From NCBI GenBank assembly GCA_903879775.1, contig CAIRMY010000305.1, forward strand, positions 1 to 10,069: a stretch of DNA of 10,069 nt, given 5' to 3'. Below the pieces are notes generated by a model, which saw only the letters and a list, made by a program, of their open reading frames with translations, ran no database searches and had not been told where the DNA came from. Each line of letters opens with the position of its first letter. Position 1 is the first letter of the stretch. Positions 1 through 6,516 of the stretch are shown here, in pieces. The position numbers were made by a program, and so were the translations under genes. Source of the stretch: an uncultured Bacteroidota bacterium (lineage in GTDB: Bacteria; Bacteroidota; Bacteroidia; NS11-12g; UBA955).

Positions 1-574
1 AAAATTAGATAACGTTGTTTATATGGGTATGGGTGAACCATTACTCAATTATGCCAATGTACTCAGAAGCGTTTCAATTATTACGAGTCCCGATGGATTA
101 GGCATGAGTCCCTCAAGACTCACACTGTCTACTGCTGGCATTGCAAAAATGATTGTGAAACTAGCCGATGATGGGGTTAAAACCCACTTAGCTTTGAGTT
201 TACATTCTGCAAACAATGAAAAACGCAGTGCCATTATGCCAATTAATGAAACCAATAACTTAGAAATGTTGGCCGAAGCATTAATCTATTGGTGCAATAA
301 AACTGGCAATAGACCAACCTTAGAATACACTGTGATTGCGGGCGTAAATGATGGATTAGAAGAAGAAAAAGAATTGGCAATTTTTGCTAGAAAATTCCCT
401 TCGAAAATCAATCTAATTGAGTACAACCCAATTTCATTGGCAGAATACAAGCCTACTAGCCGATTAGATGAGTTTGCTGAAGGTCTATTAGCAAGAAATC
501 TGATTGTGAATGTGCGTAGGAGTCGCGGCAAAGACATCGATGCTGCTTGCGGACAATTGGCATTAAAATCTTAA
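1..574 (+). CDS. rlmN: RlmN, 23S rRNA A2503 C2-methyltransferase (dual-specificity radical-SAM enzyme), 5'-truncated
   Basis: RlmN methylates C2 of adenine 2503 in 23S rRNA, and in characterised homologues also A37 of some tRNAs, by radical-SAM chemistry in the cytoplasm. The reading frame is open from base 2, seven codons ahead of the first ATG at 23, so that ATG is internal and the gene starts outside the window. About 190 residues of the C-terminal part remain. Visible landmarks are NVVYMGMGEPLLNY (the SAM-binding GEP motif), the LSTAG and LALSLHSAN barrel segments, KINLIEYNP, and the terminal DIDAACGQLA, whose Cys corresponds to E. coli Cys355, the residue that is methylated and attacks the substrate. 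The CxxxCxxC iron-sulphur motif lies upstream and cannot be checked. The protein ends seven residues after the catalytic Cys, shorter than E. coli RlmN, so it lacks the enterobacterial C-terminal extension. It is convergent with the GLPGLI gene, with overlapping stop codons. Confidence 0.96.
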   Translation, partial: KLDNVVYMGMGEPLLNYANVLRSVSIITSPDGLGMSPSRLTLSTAGIAKMIVKLADDGVKTHLALSLHSANNEKRSAIMPINETNNLEMLAEALIYWCNKTGNRPTLEYTVIAGVNDGLEEEKELAIFARKFPSKINLIEYNPISLAEYKPTSRLDEFAEGLLARNLIVNVRRSRGKDIDAACGQLALKS

Positions 575-585
575 AATAAGATTTT
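565..585. terminator. Candidate bidirectional terminator over two overlapping stop codons
   Basis: AAAATCTTA at 565-573 is perfectly complementary to TAAGATTTT at 577-585, with an AAA loop at 574-576. The stem is 9 bp but contains only one G-C pair. It has an A-run on one side and a T-run on the other, so it reads as an intrinsic-terminator-like hairpin on both strands. It contains the rlmN stop (TAA 572-574) and the GLPGLI stop (TAA, - strand, 573-571). Low stem stability makes efficiency uncertain; the exact symmetry between convergent genes is the main support. Confidence 0.5.
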
Positions 586-1308
586 CCAATACATATCTTC
601 AGCGCGCTTATCCCAGCGACCACCCCAAATAGATTTCATTTCATCTTTAAAGGATTTCAAGGAATATTGTTTTTCTTTTTTCTTAGGCAATAAGGTAAGT
701 TGAAACTTTTTCGCATTGAATTCTACCTTCTCAGCAAACCATGTTGTATTGTATTTTGGAATCCCAAGTCCTAATATAGCACCTGGCAAACCCTGTATCA
801 ATTCAGGGCCCGTTGACCCAATCAATTCTTCGGCATAAAATGCATAAATTACAATGGTATCATTCAAGGTGGCAACTGCTTTTCTACAATCAAAACCAGC
901 AATATTTCTGCGTTCCGTTGCATTGATTCTCCAATTCAATTTCCAAATTGTATCTTTAATCTGTACATTAATTGACATGATATCCTTCCGCAATTTGAAG
1001 GAATCTTTGGTTTGCAATATTTCAATTCCCGCAACACTTGAATGCACCCATTCGGGAACTTGAGTCGATTTATCACCTTCCTCATTCACAATTCCCCTAT
1101 AAATTGAAGTGCCATTTTTATATGTCAAAATGAATTTGTCATTCACATACTTGGGAATCACTTTTTTTATTTGCTCAGTCCAAGATTCATTCCCTAATGA
1201 TTTATGAAGATTGGTCTTTTTTACAAAATGTATGGTGAAAGAATCATGGAATTGACCAAACAATGTAGAATTCAACAAAAACCCGATCATGATTAAAACA
1301 ACTCTCAT
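571..1308 (-). CDS. GLPGLI family secreted/periplasmic protein
   Basis: This 245-residue protein belongs to the GLPGLI family, which is largely restricted to Bacteroidota and has no established biochemical role. The N-terminus MRVVLIMIGFLLNSTLFGQ is a signal peptide with a likely signal peptidase I cut between Gly18 and Gln19, and there is no lipobox Cys. The family core is recognisable at about 136-180: IAGFDCRKAVA, then IVIYAFYAEELIGSTGPEL, then GLPGAIL (173-179), a variant of the canonical GLPGLIL. Cys141 sits at the family's conserved Cys position. The rest is predicted beta-rich with a basic stretch (LLPKKKEK, about 207-213). The start at 1308 gives the signal peptide directly and lies 4 bp after the stop of the upstream receptor gene, so the two are probably co-transcribed. 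Frequent pairing of GLPGLI genes with this type of outer-membrane barrel suggests a shared pathway; the specific role is unknown. Confidence 0.85.
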   Translation of the reverse strand: MRVVLIMIGFLLNSTLFGQFHDSFTIHFVKKTNLHKSLGNESWTEQIKKVIPKYVNDKFILTYKNGTSIYRGIVNEEGDKSTQVPEWVHSSVAGIEILQTKDSFKLRKDIMSINVQIKDTIWKLNWRINATERRNIAGFDCRKAVATLNDTIVIYAFYAEELIGSTGPELIQGLPGAILGLGIPKYNTTWFAEKVEFNAKKFQLTLLPKKKEKQYSLKSFKDEMKSIWGGRWDKRAEDMYWKILF

Positions 1309-1312
1309 AAAT

Positions 1313-4153
1313 TTATTTATTGATTAAATTATCATTCCCATCATTCGTTTCAACCACTTTGGGTTTGTTCTTAAATTTGTAAACAAACTCCAAAAGGACA
1401 TATCGCTTAAAAATAGTATTCGTATTTTCAAAAATCTGATTTCCAATCACATTTCTGCTATAATTGATGTTCTCATTCAACAAATCATTCACTCTCAAGC
1501 TAAATACATACTCTTTTTTCTTCTTGTGCGTATAGCTCAGTGAACCGTTAATCAATTTATTATTAGGTACATTGTAAATACTGGTTTGCTGTCTAAAATT
1601 AGCCTCATAATCAACCGATAAAGACCATCCATTATTCTCGTCTTTTTCTTCCTTGGCACTGAATGTGGTTTTATTCACTGGACCCAAATCAAAACCAACT
1701 GATAAACTTTGCGTCCAGTTCTGATTGCTAAAGCCCTTATAAAAATCACTTGTATTGTTATTCAAATTAAAATCATAACCAATGTCAAAGGAAACTACAT
1801 TTAAATCAAGATAAATACTTGGATCCACAGAGAATCCACTATTTGTTGTTTGTCCTAAAATACCATTTTGAAGTACCTGAGAATTTCCCCAATAATAATT
1901 GATACCTGTAGACAATTCAATAGGAGTGCCTTTGATTCCCTTACTAATATTCCCATAAATATAAGCATTCGCATTGTTTTTACCCATTTCTGTTTTAGAG
2001 ATGGTTCTCCCCAAAGTGTCGATTAGTGTAGACGTGATAAAATTTGACTCATACATGGTATAACTACCAGAAAAATAATACCAAGTTTGATTGAGCATAT
2101 TGCCGTTACGAAACATAAAACTCAACTTATGCGATAAACTTTGACCTAACGATATATTACCTTGGTTGATGTACAAGGGATTAGAGTTATTGATAATCGG
2201 CTGTAATTGAAAGGCTGAAGGCAAACTAACTTCATCTACATAAGTAAGATTTAAAAAACCCATTTTTGAAAATCCCCAATTAACAGTCACACTCGGTAAT
2301 AATGCTTGGTAAGTTTTGTCTAAATTCAGATTCTTTAAATTTTCACTCTGAAGTATGGTCGACACTTGCGGCTTTACTCCAACATATACACTAAATTTCT
2401 TCTTCTTATATTGTAAACCCAGACTTCCGTTAATTTTAGATTGGCCTAACATGTAATTATTCCCCAAAGAATCAATTTTAGAAACAACACTTTCTCGATT
2501 GTAAACATTTAAAATATTGTATTGCTTTGTATTGTAATATTCAACTCCGGCTAACAATTCAACAGTTTTATTTAAAGGTTCAATAAAATTCAATGTACCA
2601 GAGAAATTTTCCGAATTCGAATTGTTTAAGCGATATTGATCAAAATTAAATTCGTTAAACCCTAAGCCATTTTTCAAATAATTGTTTGACAAAACCGCGT
2701 TGTTCCCTTCAGACTTATTTCTGGAATAAGCGGATGTAATGTTGAAAGACCTTCCTGATTTTTTAAATTTATGGTTGTATTTTAAGTCAATATTGGTTGA
2801 ATAAGAAAGCCCAGTATCCAAAGCATCTCGAAACTGTTTATTCAAAGTATCGATGTTCAATCTAGAATTATTTTGAATGAGGGAAAAATGATTCGATCCT
2901 GAAAGGGTTCCTTTTAAATTCATAATGATACTATTCATAGAATCAATTTGGAATTCCCATTTAGCAGTTGCTCTATATTGATATCTTTTATTGGTATCGC
3001 TATTTTCAGAATAGTTCCAAAGTTCCTTGTTTTCAAGCAATTGAATTTTCTTACTGGTGCTCAAATTATAAACATCCAATTCTCTATAAGAAGCATTTAA
3101 ATTCAATTTATGCTTCTTCCATTGATTTGAATATAAAGTTCCAATATCTAATGATTTAGGGACACCTGAGTTTCCATTGTAATCTAATTGATCATCTGAG
3201 CTTGTATTACTTGAATAATACATGCCATCTGTAAACCATTCATTATTTCGTTCTCCAAATTGATTGCGTTCATTCCAACTCATACCAACATTTGCTGTAT
3301 TTCCCCTCAGTCCAAACACACTAAATTTACGTTTATCTTTAAAACTGCTAAAGAGCAAACGTTGCTCGTAAAGATTCTTAAAACTCTGTGGATTGTCTGA
3401 AAGAAAATCCAAACTATTCGCAACCGTTACTTTGCCAAAATATCCGGTTTTCGCCTCATCTTTTAACTTAATGTCTAAGGTTTTTACCTTTTCGGCATTG
3501 TTGTCGCCAGTTCTTTTGGCTTCTTCAGATTGGGCATCATACACTGTAACCTCTTTCACCGATTTCGCATCCAAATTTTTGGTTGCAACCGTAGGATCAT
3601 CTCCGAAAAACTCTTCTCCGTCAACCAACACACGTTCAACTTTTTTACCTTGAGCTGTTATTTCCCCATTTCTATTCACCTGTAAACCAGGTAATTTCTT
3701 CAATAAATCTTCAACTGTAGCGTTGGTTTTTGTTTTAAAGCTGTCAGCCAAATAAACCAGGGTATCTCCCTTGAATTTCATTTTTCCACCTTGGGCTCTA
3801 ATTAAAACTGCGTCAATCAATTGCGACAATTGAATGAAATTAATCATACCCATTTTATGATAATTGCCATTAAACTTAAAATTTTCCGTGAAATCGGCAT
3901 AGCCAGGAAAAGTAATATGGACTTTAATTGAATCTAAACGAATCCCATTTATTTCAAAAGTGCCATCAGATTTTGTTCTTGTATACTTCACAAGAGAACT
4001 ATCTTTAGGGTTCACAACCATTACAACGGCATTGCCCAAAAGTCGATTGTTAAATGAGTCTACGATGGTACCTGTAACTTGATTTGACTGAGCGCCTAAT
4101 CGCAATACAGATGATAGAATCAAGATGAAAGTAATGAGTAATTTTCTATGCAT
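1313..4153 (-). CDS. TonB-dependent-receptor-like outer membrane beta-barrel protein with N-terminal CarboxypepD-regulatory-like domain
   Basis: This 946-residue outer-membrane protein starts with a signal peptide (MHRKLLITFILILSSVLRLGA, probable cut before Gln22). Residues about 26-105 form a CarboxypepD_reg-like beta-sandwich (VTGTIVDSFNNRLLGNAVV ... SDGTFEINGI). Residues about 128-230 form a plug-like region with the signature of this family: GDTLVYLADSFKT, VEDLLKKLPGLQV, VLVDGEEFFGDDP, VATKNLDAKSVKEV. From about 240 to 930 the sequence alternates polar and aromatic strands rich in Asn, Tyr and Ser, as in an OMP_b-brl_3 barrel. The last strand is about RYVLLEFVYKF, followed by a polar tail of about 17 residues. 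I see no convincing TonB box, so energy coupling is unproven. A terminator lies just upstream (4203-4222), so it should have its own promoter, but I find no good TAnnTTTG element in the 73-bp gap. The GLPGLI gene follows after 4 bp. The likely role is uptake or export of an unknown ligand across the outer membrane. Confidence 0.88.
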   Translation of the reverse strand: MHRKLLITFILILSSVLRLGAQSNQVTGTIVDSFNNRLLGNAVVMVVNPKDSSLVKYTRTKSDGTFEINGIRLDSIKVHITFPGYADFTENFKFNGNYHKMGMINFIQLSQLIDAVLIRAQGGKMKFKGDTLVYLADSFKTKTNATVEDLLKKLPGLQVNRNGEITAQGKKVERVLVDGEEFFGDDPTVATKNLDAKSVKEVTVYDAQSEEAKRTGDNNAEKVKTLDIKLKDEAKTGYFGKVTVANSLDFLSDNPQSFKNLYEQRLLFSSFKDKRKFSVFGLRGNTANVGMSWNERNQFGERNNEWFTDGMYYSSNTSSDDQLDYNGNSGVPKSLDIGTLYSNQWKKHKLNLNASYRELDVYNLSTSKKIQLLENKELWNYSENSDTNKRYQYRATAKWEFQIDSMNSIIMNLKGTLSGSNHFSLIQNNSRLNIDTLNKQFRDALDTGLSYSTNIDLKYNHKFKKSGRSFNITSAYSRNKSEGNNAVLSNNYLKNGLGFNEFNFDQYRLNNSNSENFSGTLNFIEPLNKTVELLAGVEYYNTKQYNILNVYNRESVVSKIDSLGNNYMLGQSKINGSLGLQYKKKKFSVYVGVKPQVSTILQSENLKNLNLDKTYQALLPSVTVNWGFSKMGFLNLTYVDEVSLPSAFQLQPIINNSNPLYINQGNISLGQSLSHKLSFMFRNGNMLNQTWYYFSGSYTMYESNFITSTLIDTLGRTISKTEMGKNNANAYIYGNISKGIKGTPIELSTGINYYWGNSQVLQNGILGQTTNSGFSVDPSIYLDLNVVSFDIGYDFNLNNNTSDFYKGFSNQNWTQSLSVGFDLGPVNKTTFSAKEEKDENNGWSLSVDYEANFRQQTSIYNVPNNKLINGSLSYTHKKKKEYVFSLRVNDLLNENINYSRNVIGNQIFENTNTIFKRYVLLEFVYKFKNKPKVVETNDGNDNLINK

Positions 4154-4202
4154 TCAATTATAAAACGAGAAATGTTTAAAAAAGTTGCTTAAGAAATTAA
4201 AT

Positions 4203-4222
4203 AAAGGCTCTTTCGAGCCTTT
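4203..4222 (-). terminator. Intrinsic terminator of the nucleotide-sugar operon
   Basis: On the - strand AAAGGCTC pairs perfectly with GAGCCTTT (8-bp stem) around a GAAA loop, which closes as a GNRA-type tetraloop, and is followed by a T-rich stretch (TTTATTTAATTT). It begins 4 bp after the stop codon of the UDP-glucuronate decarboxylase gene and 50 bp before the receptor start, so it ends the sugar operon and isolates the receptor unit. The + strand side is flanked by T residues too, but no + strand gene feeds into it. Confidence 0.85.
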
Positions 4223-4226
4223 TAAA

Positions 4227-5210
4227 TTATCCTTTAAATTCACGGTGATGTGAATCTTCGTAAAGTCTTTCTTTTGGTAACGCTTTAAAATAATCCCAAG
4301 TGATTTTTAAACCTTCAGCTCTTTCAACTTTAGGTTCCCAACCCAAAATTTCTTGCGCTTTTGTAATATTTGGCTGGCGTTGTTTTGGATCGTCGGTAGG
4401 CAATGGATGATAAATCACCTTTTGATCCGTACCTGTAAGTTTTATAATTTCCTCAGCAAACTGTGCAATGGTAATTTCAGATGGATTTCCAATATTTACT
4501 GGGTCTGAGCAATTGCTCAATAACAATCTATAGATTCCTTCAACCAAATCATCAACATAACAAAAGCTACGTGTTTGACTACCATCACCAAAAACTGTTA
4601 AATCTTCACCTCTGAGTGCTTGACCCATAAATGCCGGCAACACTCTGCCATCATTTAGTCTCATACGAGGACCATATGTATTGAAAATACGAATGATTCT
4701 CGTTTCAAGTCCGTGATAGGTATGATAAGCCATTGTAATTGCTTCTTGAAAGCGTTTTGCTTCATCATAAACGCCTCTTGGACCAACTGGATTCACATTG
4801 CCCCAATAATCTTCAGTTTGAGGGTGAACAGTAGGATCTCCATAAACTTCACTTGTACTTGCCACCAAAATTCTTGCTTTCTTAGCCATCGCCAAACCCA
4901 AAAGGTTGTGTGTCCCTAAAGAGCCAACTTTTAATGTTTGAATAGGAATTTTAAGATAGTCAATAGGACTTGCTGGCGAAGCGAAGTGTAAAATGTATTT
5001 AATTTCACCAGGAACGTGAACAAATTTACTTACGTCGTGGTTATAAAATTCAAATTGTTCTAACTGAAACAAGTGCTCAATATTTCGTAGATCACCCGTA
5101 ATTAAATTATCCATACCAATTACGTGGTAACCTTCTTTAATAAATCTATCGCAAAGATGACTTCCTAAAAATCCTGCGGCACCTGTAATTAAAACTCTTT
5201 CTTTTTTCAT
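4227..5210 (-). CDS. uxs: UDP-glucuronate decarboxylase (UDP-xylose synthase), extended SDR family
   Basis: The enzyme converts UDP-glucuronate to UDP-xylose plus CO2 using a tightly bound NAD(+) in the cytoplasm. The 327-residue protein is a full-length extended short-chain dehydrogenase/reductase. The NAD-binding motif GAAGFLG is at 10-16 and the UXS signature HFASPASPIDY at 75-85. The catalytic set is Thr119-Ser120-Glu121 in ASTSEVYG with Tyr148-x3-Lys152 in GVYDEAKRFQE. The substrate-binding segment RIFNTYGPRM starts at 174, and the UXS-conserved Arg214 lies in SQTRSFCYVDD. The SASPID and YDEAKR segments favour UXS over RmlB-type dehydratases or GalE epimerases. The start ATG at 5210 overlaps the ugd stop by 4 bases (ATGA), which predicts translational coupling and equal supply of the two consecutive enzymes. 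Some UXS enzymes partly release UDP-4-keto-pentose; the sequence alone does not show whether this one does. A terminator follows directly. Confidence 0.94.
   Translation of the reverse strand: MKKERVLITGAAGFLGSHLCDRFIKEGYHVIGMDNLITGDLRNIEHLFQLEQFEFYNHDVSKFVHVPGEIKYILHFASPASPIDYLKIPIQTLKVGSLGTHNLLGLAMAKKARILVASTSEVYGDPTVHPQTEDYWGNVNPVGPRGVYDEAKRFQEAITMAYHTYHGLETRIIRIFNTYGPRMRLNDGRVLPAFMGQALRGEDLTVFGDGSQTRSFCYVDDLVEGIYRLLLSNCSDPVNIGNPSEITIAQFAEEIIKLTGTDQKVIYHPLPTDDPKQRQPNITKAQEILGWEPKVERAEGLKITWDYFKALPKERLYEDSHHREFKG
5207..5210 (-). promoter_or_regulatory. ATGA stop/start overlap coupling ugd to uxs
   Basis: On the - strand the ATG of uxs (5210-5208) shares two bases with the TGA of ugd (5209-5207). 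This arrangement usually means that ribosomes finishing ugd re-initiate on uxs. No Shine-Dalgarno-like purine block is needed for this, and none is conspicuous in the AT-rich sequence upstream. Confidence 0.75.
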
Positions 5211-6514
5211 TTTATATCTTGTCTACCAATACTATAGTATTTAAAACCATGCTTGCGCGCAACTTCTAAATCGAATAAATTTCTACCATCAAAGATAACC
5301 TTTTCGGTTAATAAGCTTGCAATCTTATCGAAATCAGGAGTTCTAAACTCAGGCCATTCTGTAGCAATGATTAAGAAATCGGCACCCTCAAGTGTCTGAT
5401 AACTGGTTTCACTAAAGTCTACTTTATTGCCAATCACTTGTTTTACATTCGGCATAGCTTCAGGATCATAGCAATTCACTGTAGCGCCTCTTTCAATTAA
5501 AGCATCAATCATTTCTAGAGCTGGCGCTTCGCGGATATCATCGGTATTTGGTTTAAACGCCAATCCCCACATTGCAACTTTCTTACCTGCTATACTTCCA
5601 AAATGTTGATCAATTTTAGGCAACAATGCTTTTTTCTGTTCGGCATTTACATCTTCAACTGCTTTCAGTATTTTGAATTCATAATTTACGGCTGCTGCAC
5701 TGTGAACCAAAGCTTTAACATCTTTCGGAAAACAGCTTCCACCATATCCTATACCAGGAAACAAGAAACGTTTACCGATACGATCATCGCTGCCAACACC
5801 TTTTCTTACCATATCAACATCTGCACCAAGCAATTCGCACAAACGCGCAATTTCATTCATGAATGAAATCTTAGTTGCCAAGAAACTGTTCGCAGCATAT
5901 TTTGTCAATTCTGCACTGCGCGTGTCCATGTGCATTACAGGATTTCCTTGACGCACATATGGTGCATACAGTTCATCCATTACATCAAAAGCGCGTTGGT
6001 TAGAAGCACCAATCACAACCCTATCGGGTTTCATAAAATCGTCTACAGCAACACCTTCTCTCAAGAATTCAGGATTCGAAACAACGTCGAATTCACCTTT
6101 GAAATTAGCAGCTATTGCAGCATGAACTTTATCGGCTGTTCCAACTGGAACTGTGCTTTTATCTACAATAACTTTGTAGTTGGTCATGATTTTACCTAGA
6201 TGATCAGCAACTCCCAACACATAACGTAAATCAGCAGAGCCATCTTCACCTGGAGGAGTTGGAAGGGCTAGGAAAATAACCAAACAATCTTTGATTGCTT
6301 CTTCAAGATTTGTGGTGAATTTCAAACGGCCTTCTTTCAAATTGCGTTTGAACAACACCTCTAAACCCGGTTCAAAAATGGTAATTTGACCATTGCTTAA
6401 GCGTTCAACTTTGCTTTGATCAATGTCTACACAAATTACATCATTTCCAGTTTCAGCGAAACAAGTTCCGCTTACCAAACCTACATAACCAGTTCCTACT
6501 ACAGCTATTTTCAT
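5207..6514 (-). CDS. ugd: UDP-glucose 6-dehydrogenase
   Basis: Ugd oxidises UDP-glucose to UDP-glucuronate with two NAD(+) in the cytoplasm. The 435-residue length is typical of the bacterial TuaD/Ugd class. The N-terminal Rossmann domain opens with MKIAVVGTGYVGLVSG (GTGYVG at 7-12). SNPEFLREG (146-154) and the helix containing Lys205 and Asn209 (ELTKYAANSFLATKISFMNE) lead into the active-site loop GYGGSCFPKD (256-265), with nucleophile Cys261 and catalytic Asp265. The C-terminal UDP-binding domain shows MWGLAFKPNTDDIREAP (from 315) with Lys321 and Arg328. The FPGIGYGGSCFPKD loop separates it from the WbpA/WecC UDP-GlcNAc/ManNAc dehydrogenases, which carry a G-x-GGHC-type loop, so UDP-glucose is the expected substrate. 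The start at 6514 lies 2 bp after the aminotransferase stop, and the end overlaps uxs, so it is the middle gene of a three-gene operon whose next step is encoded immediately downstream. Confidence 0.96.
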   Translation of the reverse strand: MKIAVVGTGYVGLVSGTCFAETGNDVICVDIDQSKVERLSNGQITIFEPGLEVLFKRNLKEGRLKFTTNLEEAIKDCLVIFLALPTPPGEDGSADLRYVLGVADHLGKIMTNYKVIVDKSTVPVGTADKVHAAIAANFKGEFDVVSNPEFLREGVAVDDFMKPDRVVIGASNQRAFDVMDELYAPYVRQGNPVMHMDTRSAELTKYAANSFLATKISFMNEIARLCELLGADVDMVRKGVGSDDRIGKRFLFPGIGYGGSCFPKDVKALVHSAAAVNYEFKILKAVEDVNAEQKKALLPKIDQHFGSIAGKKVAMWGLAFKPNTDDIREAPALEMIDALIERGATVNCYDPEAMPNVKQVIGNKVDFSETSYQTLEGADFLIIATEWPEFRTPDFDKIASLLTEKVIFDGRNLFDLEVARKHGFKYYSIGRQDIK

Positions 6515-6516
6515 TT

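Noticed and set aside
23..25. ATG at 23 as the true rlmN start
   Set aside because: Upstream codons in frame encode the conserved lead-in NVVY, and the protein from this Met would lack the iron-sulphur cluster domain; the gene is cut by the window edge.
854..1063. Antisense open frame opposite the GLPGLI gene
   Set aside because: It has no recognisable domain and no start signals; the opposite strand carries a signal peptide and the family motif.
4154..4202. TATAATTG just before the receptor start as its -7 promoter element
   Set aside because: It has a mismatch to TAnnTTTG and lies only about 2 bases from the ATG, so transcription would start inside the coding region.
5603..5866. Antisense open frame on the + strand inside ugd, and similar ones at 5930-6199, 7850-8068 and 8783-9034
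   Set aside because: The proteins are low-complexity-like, match no family I know, and lie fully opposite well-supported conserved genes; they are frame shadows.
5207..6514. WbpA/WecC-type UDP-N-acetylhexosamine dehydrogenase identity for ugd
   Set aside because: The active-site loop GYGGSCFPKD and the overall N-terminus fit the UDP-glucose dehydrogenase class, and uxs directly downstream uses its product.
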